DNA of 33,971 bases from Bacillota bacterium (GCA_023435645.1 JAEYRK010000109.1:1-33971); one strand, 5' to 3'; counted from the stretch's first letter, positions 8,957-17,939 are shown. Translations and numbers: made by a program. Notes: generated by a model not told the origin, from the letters alone.

Positions 8957-8986
8957 ATCATATAATAAAAGGTCGGTCATTGTCAA
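8957..8986 (-). promoter_or_regulatory. Sigma-A promoter of prfC
   Basis: On the minus strand, a consensus -35 TTGACA (8981-8986) is followed after 18 bases by -10 TATGAT (8957-8962). The leader to the TTG start is about 28 bases. Confidence 0.7.
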
Positions 8987-9013
8987 TAAGTGATTTCTTC
9001 CTTTTGATCTGAA

Positions 9014-9052
9014 AGGAAAAGACCTGCATCAAAAGTGGATGCAGGTCTTTCC
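9014..9052 (-). terminator. Terminator at the end of the arabinose operon
   Basis: The stem GACCTGCATC / GATGCAGGTC with a 7-base loop lies about 55 bases after the stop of the last GH43 gene. On the minus strand it is followed by TTTTCCTTTC. It is nearly symmetrical and may act in both directions. Confidence 0.75.
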
Positions 9053-9105
9053 AAACATGAGGAGGGGTATGTTACTCTAATTGAGATATTGATAATGATA
9101 AGTAC

Positions 9106-10638
9106 CTATTCCAGGCTTTGTTCACAATGATAGTAATCAAAATCTGCATAGCCTCCGGTTTGACGGGTGGCATAGCAGAACAGGGCCGCCCTGTATCCCA
9201 TGAAATGATCAAGGGTATACTTCATAGGGAGGGTATCCTTAAGCTCTGTCCATTGCTCCCCATCATAGGAGTAATAAAAATATGCGGTATCCACCACAGT
9301 AAGCTCAGGAATCCTACCGGAATTAAAGTGGAAAAGGATCCGTAAGGTCACCTGATTTTCTTCCAGTGGTAGTTCAGCCCTTATGGCAGGATTGCCGGTT
9401 CCATCATTGCTTGCCAGGATCAGCTGTTTCATACCATTCTCGTCCACCCTGACCCCCAGCATCCCATAGCCATTCTGGAATGCGGCTATCCCTGCATAAT
9501 CTCCCGGCTTCATACCCCTGGTATCCAAACGGGTTTCACAGGTACAGGCAGGACCTAAGGTTCTTTGGGTCAGTGTATTCCTGGCGGACAGGATATTTGA
9601 AGCGATGCTTCCTGTTGTCAGGCGAAGATAACCGGGTCTTGCTGTAACAGACCAAAGAGAAGAATCCGGGTTATGATTCCATTGCCAGGGCAGCTTCAAT
9701 CTATTTACTTCATAGCTAAACTCGTCATTGGTAACGAGCTTCGCTGAGGGCCGGTCCACAGTCCTGATCGACAATTCGACTGGAACCTTACCCTCAATAC
9801 CAAACATTGGCCATCCCTCATTCCATTCCACGGGTAGCAGAATAGGGATACGTCCAACGGCATGATGGTCCTGGAACAGGAAACCATACCAGTCCCCCTT
9901 GGGTGTTTCAATGATCCCACCCTGAGCCACTCCATGATTCCAATAATAAAAATCATCATCCAGGACGACCCTTCCCTCATAATCCCCCAGCAGAGAATCA
10001 CTCCGATAGCACCACTGAATTCTTCTGCCGGTGCCGATATTGGGCCATTCTATTACAAACAGATAGTATTTCCCTTTGATTTTATAAAAATGACTTCCCT
10101 CGGAATTTAAGAGATTCGTACTTCGAACGGTATCCACCAGAATACGATCCACTCCATCCGGCATAACACCGCTAACATCCCGGGTAAGCTCTGTAATCCT
10201 GATTTCTCCGTTTCCGTGGATCAGGTACACCCTGTCATCCTCATCGAAGAAAAGGGAGGGATCATGGTAGGTCCCGGGAAGGACGGACCTCTCCCAGGGA
10301 CCCTGTGCCATATCCTTCGTACGATAGATATAGGTCCGGTTCAGATCCAGACTGGCAAAGCAGACATAGAATAAGCCCCTATGATATCTAAGGCTTGCAG
10401 CCCAGGAGCCCCTTCCGTAGACCTGCTTGCCCTCCTTCAGCTGATAGCTGTCATTCTCCTCTAAAGTCTCATATGCATAGGATAGGAGCTCCCAATCAAC
10501 CAAGTCCCTGCTTCGCATAATGGGTACCCCGGGGGATAGATGCATCGTTGTACTCACCATATAATAGTAATCCCCCACATAAATCACATCGGGATCCGGA
10601 ACATCAGCCCAGATAATCGGGTTTGATGCCTTTTTCAT
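9106..10638 (-). CDS. Cytoplasmic glycoside hydrolase family 43 (beta-xylosidase / alpha-L-arabinofuranosidase)
   Basis: This 510-residue enzyme has no signal peptide. The N-terminal five-bladed GH43 domain (about residues 5-310) shows all three expected catalytic acids: Asp15 in PDPDV (general base), Asp126 in YHDPSLFFD (pKa modulator) and Glu180 in LNSEGSHFYK (general acid). The C-terminal 190 residues, with PGDYAGIAAFQNGYGMLGV and YSYDGEQWTEL, look like the GH43 C-terminal concanavalin-like beta-sandwich. Family members release xylose or arabinose from oligosaccharides. As the last gene of the araA-araD operon with no export signal, it most likely acts on imported arabinose-containing oligomers (inference). 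The ATG has GGAGG 8 bases upstream. Family is certain; linkage specificity is not. Confidence 0.92.
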   Translation of the reverse strand: MKKASNPIIWADVPDPDVIYVGDYYYMVSTTMHLSPGVPIMRSRDLVDWELLSYAYETLEENDSYQLKEGKQVYGRGSWAASLRYHRGLFYVCFASLDLNRTYIYRTKDMAQGPWERSVLPGTYHDPSLFFDEDDRVYLIHGNGEIRITELTRDVSGVMPDGVDRILVDTVRSTNLLNSEGSHFYKIKGKYYLFVIEWPNIGTGRRIQWCYRSDSLLGDYEGRVVLDDDFYYWNHGVAQGGIIETPKGDWYGFLFQDHHAVGRIPILLPVEWNEGWPMFGIEGKVPVELSIRTVDRPSAKLVTNDEFSYEVNRLKLPWQWNHNPDSSLWSVTARPGYLRLTTGSIASNILSARNTLTQRTLGPACTCETRLDTRGMKPGDYAGIAAFQNGYGMLGVRVDENGMKQLILASNDGTGNPAIRAELPLEENQVTLRILFHFNSGRIPELTVVDTAYFYYSYDGEQWTELKDTLPMKYTLDHFMGYRAALFCYATRQTGGYADFDYYHCEQSLE

Positions 10639-10704
10639 ACAGCCATCCTCCTTCCTACTTCACACCCAAATCCTGAGGTATGAAATCCTTCCAATCCTGG
10701 CTCA

Positions 10705-12441
10705 TTATCTCTTGAAGTACCAGCTGTCGAACTGGAAGCCCTCGCCACAGAAGGTGAAGAATAAATCATGAACGCCTGTGACACCCGAAATAGGGACAGT
10801 AACCTCCTGATAATCCTCCAGACTACCGGTGTTCGGTACCTCCAGATAACCCAGGCAATCCCCATTGGCTTTATCCACAGTAATCCTGATCAGATTGCCT
10901 GCGGTCTCACTGGAAATCTTAGCAGTAAAGGTGGTGGGAGCCTCCTCTCCGAAGTCGACATCTGATAAACCGATCCAATCTCCGGTCGTCAGCCCGGTTA
11001 CCACATGATTTACCAAACCATAATGCACGCTCTGTGTACCTGTCTGCTCAGTCTCTACGCCACCCATCCAGGCAAAGGTCTCAGCCTCTGTTACCTGGTA
11101 GGGATCGAGGTTCTTCAGCTGCTTTACTCCGAATCTTGAGGCCATGATGTTCACGATGCTTCCGTCCTCACGGATCGTCACTTCATCCACATGGGTACAG
11201 CGATAACCGCCCTTTATCCCCATATCATCCTGTAACAGCTGTGTATGATAAAACATGTACCACTTACCCTTGAATTCTACCATACAGTGATGGTTATTTC
11301 CCCAGGTACCAAAGAACCTTCCCGGATTCTTAAGAATGGGGCCCTGATACTCCCAGGGACCGAGGGGACTCTTACTGGTCATATAAATGATGTCAGCGAT
11401 TTCCGGAACATATGGTCCTTTCGCATTATCCCTGGTATCCCAGTTAGAGCAATAGGTATAGTAATAGGTATCTCCAATTTTATTGATACCGGAATCCTCA
11501 AACAGATAAGGAGCTTCAATGACCACCGGTGTTCCGGCAAGACTGATCATATCCTCCCCCAGTTCAGCAACTCTGGCAGTATTCGGCATCTCCTCCTGTC
11601 CATCCGGTACACCGCCTCCAAAGTATAGATAGGATCTGCCGTCATCGTCTGTGAACACCGCAGGATCGAATAACCATTTGACATCGGAGCAATTCTCTGT
11701 CTCCTTGGTAATCATCGGCTTACCTAGGGGATCCAGGAAGGGTCCTACCGGACTGTCGCTCCGAAGTACGCCGATGGAGCTGGCATTATTCGCATAATAT
11801 AAGAAAAACTGATCCTTACCGTTAATCTTCTTATGAATGGCTGCCGGTGCCCAGGAATTCTTCGTCCAAACCGAACCACCCCCCTTGCCTCCGATTTGAA
11901 TGATCCCATGATCCGTCCAATTTACAAGATCATCAGAGGAGATACATCCCAGATTATCAATCTTACTATAGGTATTTTCACTGATATTTCCTGCTTCATC
12001 ATATTCTAAGATATCATTTGTCATATAGACATAAACCCTGTCTCCATAAACAATCGCATACGGATCTGCGCCAAATCGTTGTGATATTAGCGGATTATGA
12101 TAGCCGATTGCTTTATCCGGCTTTGTCAGCTGTATATTCTCGAACAGCTTCTCAGGATGTTCGATGCTTGGCCTGTAGCCGGATACGGCAGCACCTGCTG
12201 CTCCCTCCTCAGGGCTTCTTTTGGCTGTTGTGATATCCTTCATCGTTTCACTTTCCTCCTTATTTGTATTTTCCCCGTTTTCTATTCTTCCTTCTTCTGC
12301 TGCTATTCTTCCTTCTTCCGATGATGGATCCTCTGCTCCCATAGAAGCCTCCTTAGAACCCTTGGATTGCGCTTTACAACCGCATAGGAAGGACAGGCAT
12401 AGCCCTAAGATCAGAAACAGCAGTGCTACTTTTTTATTCAT
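10705..12441 (-). CDS. Secreted GH43 arabinofuranosidase lipoprotein with C-terminal CBM6
   Basis: This is a 578-residue surface lipoprotein. From the ATG at 12441 (MNKKVALLFLILG) the signal peptide ends in LCGC, with the lipidated Cys at residue 22. A Ser/Glu-rich linker of about 80 residues follows. The GH43 catalytic domain (about 105-440) contains NPLISQRFGADPYAIV (catalytic Asp), WLFDPAVFTDDDG and FEDSGINKIGDTYY (general acid Glu). Residues about 455-578, starting YQVTEAETFAWMGG and ending FQFDSWYFKR, are a CBM6-type carbohydrate-binding module. This GH43-CBM6 layout is known from arabinoxylan arabinofuranohydrolases and related enzymes. A second in-frame ATG five codons upstream (12456) lacks a well-spaced ribosome binding site. 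The gene follows araD by 75 bases, so it is likely induced by arabinose and supplies it by trimming arabinoxylan or arabinan at the cell surface. Confidence 0.9.
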   Translation of the reverse strand: MNKKVALLFLILGLCLSFLCGCKAQSKGSKEASMGAEDPSSEEGRIAAEEGRIENGENTNKEESETMKDITTAKRSPEEGAAGAAVSGYRPSIEHPEKLFENIQLTKPDKAIGYHNPLISQRFGADPYAIVYGDRVYVYMTNDILEYDEAGNISENTYSKIDNLGCISSDDLVNWTDHGIIQIGGKGGGSVWTKNSWAPAAIHKKINGKDQFFLYYANNASSIGVLRSDSPVGPFLDPLGKPMITKETENCSDVKWLFDPAVFTDDDGRSYLYFGGGVPDGQEEMPNTARVAELGEDMISLAGTPVVIEAPYLFEDSGINKIGDTYYYTYCSNWDTRDNAKGPYVPEIADIIYMTSKSPLGPWEYQGPILKNPGRFFGTWGNNHHCMVEFKGKWYMFYHTQLLQDDMGIKGGYRCTHVDEVTIREDGSIVNIMASRFGVKQLKNLDPYQVTEAETFAWMGGVETEQTGTQSVHYGLVNHVVTGLTTGDWIGLSDVDFGEEAPTTFTAKISSETAGNLIRITVDKANGDCLGYLEVPNTGSLEDYQEVTVPISGVTGVHDLFFTFCGEGFQFDSWYFKR

Positions 12442-12516
12442 GAAAGAATCCCCCATTCCTTCGCTGCCTTCCGGTCCATTAAGCGGAAAGCCAATCAGAA
12501 ACTCTATCCGTTAGGT

Positions 12517-13212
12517 TTACTCCTTCTTTTGACCATAGTACGCATTCGCCCCGTGCTTTCGGAAGTAATGCTTATCCTGTAGAACCTGCGGGGCCGGTAC
12601 GACCTCCGGATTCAAGTGCTCTGTCCGAAAGGCCATCTTCGCCACCTCCTCCAGAACCACAGAATTATGGACCGCCTCATGGGCATCCTTTCCCCAGGTA
12701 AAGGGTCCGTGGTTCTTACAGAGGATCCCCGGCGTCTCCATCGGTGTCTTCCCTTGGAGAGTCTCTATGATAACAAGACCGGTATTCTTCTCATAAGCCT
12801 CATTGATCTCCTCCTTCGTCAGACTACGGGCACAGGGAATCTCGCCATAAAAGTAGTCTGCATGGGTCGTGCCATAGCAGGGAATCGCCCTTCCTGCCTG
12901 CGCCCAGCTGGTTGCCCAGGTGGAGTGGGTATGAACAATGCCTCCAATCTCCGGGAAGCTTTTATATAGCTCCAGATGGGTCGGAGTATCTGAGGAGGGT
13001 TGATATTTCCCCTCAATCCGATTGCCCATAAGGTCAAGTACCACCATATCCTCCGGTTTCATGGCCTCATATTCCACCCCACTGGGCTTGATTACCACAT
13101 ACCCTGTGGTTCGATCTATCGCACTAACATTTCCCCAGGTATAGGTTACAAGGCCGCGCTTGGGAAGCTCTAAATTCGCCTCATACACCTCTTGCTTTAA
13201 TTTCTCTAACAT
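12517..13212 (-). CDS. araD: L-ribulose-5-phosphate 4-epimerase
   Basis: This 231-residue protein matches the class II aldolase/AraD family in length and motifs. VVIKPSGVEYE and SSDTPTHLELYKSFP lie in the first half. HTHSTWATSWAQAGRAIP carries two zinc-binding His, GTTHADYFYGEIPC follows, and LCKNHGPFTWGKDA lies near residue 170. The enzyme interconverts L-ribulose-5-phosphate and D-xylulose-5-phosphate, feeding arabinose into the pentose phosphate pathway. The ATG is preceded by GGAGG. It lies 15 bases after araA, so the two are co-transcribed. The signature separates it from L-fuculose-phosphate aldolase, and the araA neighbour confirms the assignment. Confidence 0.96.
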   Translation of the reverse strand: MLEKLKQEVYEANLELPKRGLVTYTWGNVSAIDRTTGYVVIKPSGVEYEAMKPEDMVVLDLMGNRIEGKYQPSSDTPTHLELYKSFPEIGGIVHTHSTWATSWAQAGRAIPCYGTTHADYFYGEIPCARSLTKEEINEAYEKNTGLVIIETLQGKTPMETPGILCKNHGPFTWGKDAHEAVHNSVVLEEVAKMAFRTEHLNPEVVPAPQVLQDKHYFRKHGANAYYGQKKE

Positions 13213-13227
13213 GAATCTTTCCTCCTG

Positions 13228-14727
13228 TTACCGATATGCTGCATGATTCCAGAACAGCTCCTTCTTTAAGCTCCTGATCGTCGTAGCCTTATCAATGACG
13301 ATGCTTTCGATTCCCATGGCTGCCGCCCAATCCTCCATCTGCTCCACCGTAAGATCGTAGGAGAAGGCGGTATGATGAGCACCTCCTGCCAAAATCCAGG
13401 CTTCAGCTCCAGTATACAGATCCGGCTCCGGTGTCCAGAAGGCAGAGGCTACCGGTAGCTTCGGCATCAGCTGGTCAAGCTTCTTACATTGTACCGCATT
13501 GATAATCAGACGGAAACGGGTTCCCAAATCCACCAGAGAAACTGCCACTCCGGGTCCCTGCTTAGCGGTAAATACCAATCTGGCCGGATCCTCTCTATTA
13601 CCCATGGACAGAGGATTTACCCTGATGCTAACCGGACCATCGGCAATGGTAGGACAGACCTCCAGCATATGGGCTTGCAGAATCCCTTCTTCACCCGGAA
13701 CCAGATGGTAAGTATAATCCTCCATGAAGGAGGTCCCCTTAGTGTCCTTCGTGTTTGCTGTCATCAGCTTCATGATACGAACCATCGCAGCAGTCTTCCA
13801 ATCCCCTTCTGCACCGAAGCCATATCCTTTTTCCATTAATCTCTGGATCGCCAGACCGGGTAATTGCTTTAATGCACCCAAATCTCCAAAATGAGTGACA
13901 ATGGCATGATAGTTCTTCTCTTTCATAAAACGCTCAAAGCCCAGCTCAATCTGAGCCTGTACCGCTACATGCCTCTTAAAATCCGCAGGTCCCATATCCT
14001 CAGTCTGTATGATATATTTATCATAGTATTCCTCCACCAAAGCATTCGTATCTGCAATTGATACGGAGGAAACTGCATCCTCGATTTCATTGACCGGATA
14101 AGCATCAATCTCCCAACCGAATTTCAGCTGGGCTTCCACCTTATCACCCTCTGTAACTGCTACATTACGCATGTTATCAGCAATTCTTAACACTCTCACA
14201 TGACTGCTTTCCATGATTCCAATGGCAGTCCTCATCCAGCTACCGATCTTCTCCTGGACCTTAACATCACTCCAGTGTCCGACCACTATTTTTCTCTCCA
14301 GACCCATACGGCTAACCATATGGCCGAACTCTCTATCTCCATGGGCGGACTGATTCTCATTCATAAAATCCATGTCAATGGATTCATAGGGAAGCTCTCT
14401 GTTAAACTGCGTATGCAGATGCATTAACGGCTTCCTATATTCCTGCAGACCTAATATCCAGGATTTCGCCGGGGAGAAGGTATGCATCCAAGTAATAACA
14501 CCGGCACAGGAAGGGTCGGCATTTGCTTCATTCAGGGTCCTCCGAATCACTTCATTTGTAATCAGAGTAGGCTTCCATACCACTTCAAAGGGCAGAATAC
14601 CCGAACGGTTCATTTCGTTTACAATGATCTTTGAATGCTCTGCTACATGCTCCAGGCATTCCTCACCATACAGATCCTGAGATCCGGTACAAAACCAGAA
14701 TTGATAATCCTTCATATATCTTACCAT
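13228..14727 (-). CDS. araA: L-arabinose isomerase
   Basis: This 499-residue cytoplasmic enzyme has the typical start KDYQFWFCTGSQDLYGEE. It continues with MHTFSPAKSWILGL, FGAEGDWKTAAMVRIMK and TSFMEDYTYHL, which carry the metal-binding Glu residues. WILAGGAHHTAFSYDL near the C-terminus carries a metal-binding His. It converts L-arabinose to L-ribulose with a divalent metal. I keep the ATG at 14727 because AAAGGA lies 5 bases upstream; a second ATG at 14715 is less well served. It is the first gene of the operon, with its promoter and AraR-like operator at 14822-14855. No araB ribulokinase gene follows. Confidence 0.97.
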   Translation of the reverse strand: MVRYMKDYQFWFCTGSQDLYGEECLEHVAEHSKIIVNEMNRSGILPFEVVWKPTLITNEVIRRTLNEANADPSCAGVITWMHTFSPAKSWILGLQEYRKPLMHLHTQFNRELPYESIDMDFMNENQSAHGDREFGHMVSRMGLERKIVVGHWSDVKVQEKIGSWMRTAIGIMESSHVRVLRIADNMRNVAVTEGDKVEAQLKFGWEIDAYPVNEIEDAVSSVSIADTNALVEEYYDKYIIQTEDMGPADFKRHVAVQAQIELGFERFMKEKNYHAIVTHFGDLGALKQLPGLAIQRLMEKGYGFGAEGDWKTAAMVRIMKLMTANTKDTKGTSFMEDYTYHLVPGEEGILQAHMLEVCPTIADGPVSIRVNPLSMGNREDPARLVFTAKQGPGVAVSLVDLGTRFRLIINAVQCKKLDQLMPKLPVASAFWTPEPDLYTGAEAWILAGGAHHTAFSYDLTVEQMEDWAAAMGIESIVIDKATTIRSLKKELFWNHAAYR

Positions 14728-14821
14728 ACCTTTCCTTTAGATTTTTATTCGTTTTAGAATCGGGTACAGAACTTATCACACTGATGCTTTTTCTGCTTAT
14801 TACTATCCCATCCTAATTAGA

Positions 14822-14854
14822 TTTTATAACTTGTACGCTCAAGTATACAACTTG
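14822..14854 (-). promoter_or_regulatory. araA promoter with embedded AraR-type operator
   Basis: On the minus strand, -35 TTGTAT and -10 TATAAA are separated by 16 bases. The spacer contains the 16-base near-palindrome ACTTGTACGCTCAAGT (plus-strand 14829-14844). It closely resembles the AraR operator known from Bacillus subtilis (ATTTGTACGTACAAAT type). A third half-site, ACTTG (14850-14854), lies next to it. Binding there would block araA and, because it also abuts the araR -35, would autoregulate araR. Confidence 0.65.
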
Positions 14855-14880
14855 TTTTTTCTATGATATACTTCTTATAT
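14852..14880 (+). promoter_or_regulatory. araR promoter
   Basis: On the plus strand, TTGTTT (14852-14857) and TTATAT (14875-14880) are 17 bases apart. The -35 overlaps the last ACTTG half-site of the operator cluster, consistent with autorepression. Confidence 0.5.
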
Positions 14881-14917
14881 TAAGTATCTTAAAAAAGAAT
14901 GGAAAAGAGGGGATACC

Positions 14918-16003
14918 ATGTCACAGAACAGCACCACAAAATACGCCAGAATTATGGAGGATATCAAAAGTGACATCCTATCCGGTAAAATAAAGCCGGG
15001 TGACCGGATCACCTCGGAGAATCAGTTGTGTGTTGAATATCAGGTCAGTCGCCACACAGTCCGTAAAGCCATCGCAGAGCTGACGAATAAGGGCTACCTG
15101 GTCAGTATCCATGGTAAGGGGACCTTCTGCAGGCAGCATATTACCCAGTCAATCGCTTCCCGTAATATTGCCGTCATTACAACCTATATTTCCGATTATA
15201 TCTTTCCCGATGTCATTCGCGGAATCGATGAAGTCCTGTCGGAGCAGGGCTATAGCATTATTTTGAAGAGTACCGGTAACAGCCAGAGCATGGAAGCAAA
15301 ATGTCTGGAGGATATTTTATCTAAGAATATCGACGGACTGATCATAGAACCAAGTAAGAGTGATATCATAAACCGGAACAGCTATCTGTATGAGAAGCTG
15401 TCAGAATACCGGATTCCCTATGTATTCATCCATGGAATCTACCGACAGCTGGCGGATCAACCCTGTGTTTTACTGGCGGATCAGCTGGGCTCCTATCTGG
15501 CAACCAAATATCTGCTTGATCACGGAAGAAGAAACCTGATTGGCATCTTTAAGATTGATGATTATCAGGGCAAGGAACGCTACAAGGGTTATATTCGAGC
15601 ATTACAGGAGGAGGGTATTTCCTTCGATCCGGATAGAAGCATTCTCTTTCACACGGAGGACCGCAAGCGCAAGCCTTCCTTAGTGACCCAAGAGTATCTG
15701 AAGAACGGAGTAAGCATCGACGGAATCGTATGTTATAATGACCAGGTAGCTTACAACATCTATCATGAGCTGCAATCCCTTCAGATCAGGGTACCGGAGG
15801 ATATTGCCCTCATTGGCTATGATAATTCCTTCCTGGCAGAGAGTAACCGCATTCCTCTTTCTTCTGTTCAACACCCGAAGGAGGAACTGGGCAGAGAAGC
15901 TGCACATCTGCTCTTAGATATCATGAATGGAAAGGCACAAAAGGACCAGCTCCATAAGATCATTGCTCCGGAGCTGGTGCTTAGAGATTCTACAAACATT
16001 TAG
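14918..16003 (+). CDS. araR: GntR-LacI type transcriptional regulator, probable arabinose repressor AraR
   Basis: This 361-residue regulator has two parts. An N-terminal GntR winged helix (about residues 5-75) contains YARIMEDIKSDILSGKIKPGDRI, SENQLCVEYQVSRHTVRKAI and NKGYLVSIHGKGTF. A C-terminal LacI/periplasmic-binding-protein-like sensor (about 83-355) contains IAVITTYISDYIFPDVIRG, DGIVCYNDQVAY, VPEDIALIGYDNS and a closing SVQHPKEELG. This composite architecture is that of AraR of Bacillus and Clostridia, which binds L-arabinose and then releases DNA. It is divergent from araA, with AraR-like half-sites between them. An AGAGGGG ribosome binding site precedes the ATG. Naming it araR rests on architecture plus context; the ligand is inferred. 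Confidence 0.88.
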   Translation: MSQNSTTKYARIMEDIKSDILSGKIKPGDRITSENQLCVEYQVSRHTVRKAIAELTNKGYLVSIHGKGTFCRQHITQSIASRNIAVITTYISDYIFPDVIRGIDEVLSEQGYSIILKSTGNSQSMEAKCLEDILSKNIDGLIIEPSKSDIINRNSYLYEKLSEYRIPYVFIHGIYRQLADQPCVLLADQLGSYLATKYLLDHGRRNLIGIFKIDDYQGKERYKGYIRALQEEGISFDPDRSILFHTEDRKRKPSLVTQEYLKNGVSIDGIVCYNDQVAYNIYHELQSLQIRVPEDIALIGYDNSFLAESNRIPLSSVQHPKEELGREAAHLLLDIMNGKAQKDQLHKIIAPELVLRDSTNI

Positions 16004-16010
16004 AAGACGG

Positions 16011-17237
16011 TTATCTGCTTTCCTTGATACCCTCAAAAACAACAGTAACCACAGTACCCTTCCCTTCTATGCTTTCGACCACTATCTGTCCATTATGCTT
16101 ATCAATAATGCCTTTGACAATTGATAAGCCAAGTCCCGAACCACCGACTGCTCTCGATCTGGATTTATCCACACGGTAAAATGGTTCAAAGATATGCTTC
16201 AATGAGTCAGAAGGGATTCCGGGGCCGTTGTCGCTTATTGTGATAAGGACCTGGTTTCCGCTTAGCTTACTCTCAACCGCTACCTCTCCCCCTGTTCCAC
16301 AATATTTTAATCCGTTCTCCATCAGATTATATATTGCTCTGTAAATCAGGGTACGATTACCCCGAATGGTCCCTTCCCTCTGAATGATTCGGAGCGAAGT
16401 ACCATAGTTTAACGAGGCTTCCTTCAATTCCTCCTCCAGTTCCTGAAGGAGCTTTTCCATGGGAACAATGTCCGTAAAGCTCTCCTTTGTTTCCCTGGTC
16501 AATACCAGAAGGTTATCGACAATCTGAATCAGACGTTCATTGCTCTCCTTTACGATCTCTACTGCTTCCTTATAATCCTCCAGGGATGGTTCCTCCTCCA
16601 TCTCCAGAACTTGAATACCTGCCCTGGTCGTAGCTAACGGAGTCCTCAGCTCATGGGCTGCATTGGCAGCAAAATTCTTCTGGATCGCAAAGGAAGAGGA
16701 CAAACGATCCAGCATCTGATTATAGGAGGTGGTCAGACTGGCAATCTCATCCTTCGTCCCGGGTACTTCAAGCTTCTCATACAGATTATTCTCATTGATT
16801 CTTCTCACTGAATCACCTAATTGTTTGACAGGCTTCAGCGCCTTGTCGGTAACATAATAGATCAGAAGGATTCCAACAATGACAAAGGCTGCAGCGATAA
16901 CTACACTCTGAGCTGTGAATTTTCTCTCTGCACCCTGTAAGAAGTTCGTTACCGGGTCACTACTCTGGCTGCCAAAGATCTGTTCCTGAATACCGGAAGG
17001 AATAAATTGCTTCGCAATATCGAGCGCTTTATTAATCTGCTCCCCACCCACACCGCCGAAGGTGGTCCCGTTTCCATCAATGCTTAAGCTGAAGATATCT
17101 CCGAGATTTAGATTGAACTGGTTGGTATAGGTATTCTTCGCATTATAAACACTAATGATGGTTAAGGCCACGGACATACCGATCAGTATCATACCGCAAA
17201 GTAGCGTAACTCTATGCTTTAGTGCCATTTTCTTCAT
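16011..17237 (-). CDS. Sensor histidine kinase (HAMP, HisKA, HATPase)
   Basis: This 408-residue membrane kinase has a first membrane helix at about 10-30. An extracytoplasmic sensor of about 80 residues follows, rich in Gly and Asn with no recognisable fold, and a second helix lies at about 111-129. A HAMP linker (about 130-185) leads to the phosphoacceptor His195 in NAAHELRTPLATTRAG. The ATP-binding domain shows the N box (YRAIYNLMENGLKYC), ISDNGPGIP, FEPFYRVDKSRSR and GGSGLGLSIVKGI. It should phosphorylate the response regulator encoded just upstream, which overlaps it by four bases (ATGA), implying translational coupling. The stimulus is unknown. The preceding lipoprotein gene in the same operon may be part of the sensed or controlled function. 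Its end is only 7 bases from the convergent araR end. Confidence 0.94.
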   Translation of the reverse strand: MKKMALKHRVTLLCGMILIGMSVALTIISVYNAKNTYTNQFNLNLGDIFSLSIDGNGTTFGGVGGEQINKALDIAKQFIPSGIQEQIFGSQSSDPVTNFLQGAERKFTAQSVVIAAAFVIVGILLIYYVTDKALKPVKQLGDSVRRINENNLYEKLEVPGTKDEIASLTTSYNQMLDRLSSSFAIQKNFAANAAHELRTPLATTRAGIQVLEMEEEPSLEDYKEAVEIVKESNERLIQIVDNLLVLTRETKESFTDIVPMEKLLQELEEELKEASLNYGTSLRIIQREGTIRGNRTLIYRAIYNLMENGLKYCGTGGEVAVESKLSGNQVLITISDNGPGIPSDSLKHIFEPFYRVDKSRSRAVGGSGLGLSIVKGIIDKHNGQIVVESIEGKGTVVTVVFEGIKESR

Positions 17238-17920
17238 GATCGGTCCACCATCCTATCCTCAATGATATAGCCTTGACCACGGATATTTCGGATGACACCG
17301 TCCGAGAGCTTATCAGTAATCTTTTTTTTCAAGGAGCTCATATGGAACTTGAAGGTATTGGAGAAGGGATCTGTGTCACTGTCCCATACATGCTCGATCA
17401 GCTGCTCCGCACTGATTACATGATTCTTGTGAAGAATCAGATATTGCAGTATGGAGTATTCCTTCTTCGTCAGTCCCAGCTCCTGGTCTCTTGCCAGAGC
17501 GATACATTTTGCCAGATTAAGAGTGATTCCTGCAGCTGTCAGGTTTGTCTCCTTCATCACCACTTGCTGCCGGAGCAGGCATCGTATTCTTGCTTCTAAT
17601 TCTTTGAAATCAAATGGCTTTACCAGATAATCATTGCCCCCATCATCGAGACCCTTAACCCTGTCCTCGATATCCGAGCGTGCGGTCAGAATTAACACCT
17701 TCACAGTACGGTTCGTTTTTCTGATGATCCGCAGTACCTCCATACCGTCCACCTTTGGAAGGTTCAAATCAAGCACTAACAGATCGTATTCATTCACTTC
17801 AAACAACTCGAGCGCTTCTTCCCCATCGCCTGCTGTATCCACTGCATACCCACATTTCTTCAATCCCTTGGCAAGGATCTCCTTCAGTCTGATTTCGTCC
17901 TCCACAATTAAAAGCTTCAT
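17234..17920 (-). CDS. OmpR/PhoB-family response regulator
   Basis: This 228-residue regulator has an N-terminal receiver with acidic residues in IVEDE, phosphoacceptor Asp51 in LLVLDLNLPK, Thr79 in LILTA and Lys101 in YLVKPFDF. The C-terminal winged helix (about 130-223) contains LTKKEYSILQYLILHKN, EHVWDSDTDPFSNTFKFHMSSLKKKI and IRNIRGQGYII. It works with the adjacent histidine kinase. It follows the lipoprotein gene by 19 bases and is probably transcribed with it. Direct repeats upstream of the operon (18751-18774) could be its binding site. Confidence 0.95.
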   Translation of the reverse strand: MKLLIVEDEIRLKEILAKGLKKCGYAVDTAGDGEEALELFEVNEYDLLVLDLNLPKVDGMEVLRIIRKTNRTVKVLILTARSDIEDRVKGLDDGGNDYLVKPFDFKELEARIRCLLRQQVVMKETNLTAAGITLNLAKCIALARDQELGLTKKEYSILQYLILHKNHVISAEQLIEHVWDSDTDPFSNTFKFHMSSLKKKITDKLSDGVIRNIRGQGYIIEDRMVDRS

Positions 17921-17939
17921 ACTTTCCTCTCCATTTAAA

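Noticed and set aside
10635..10865. 76-codon minus-strand frame across the junction of the two GH43 genes
   Set aside because: It overlaps the CBM6 coding end in another frame; the two GH43 genes explain the region fully.
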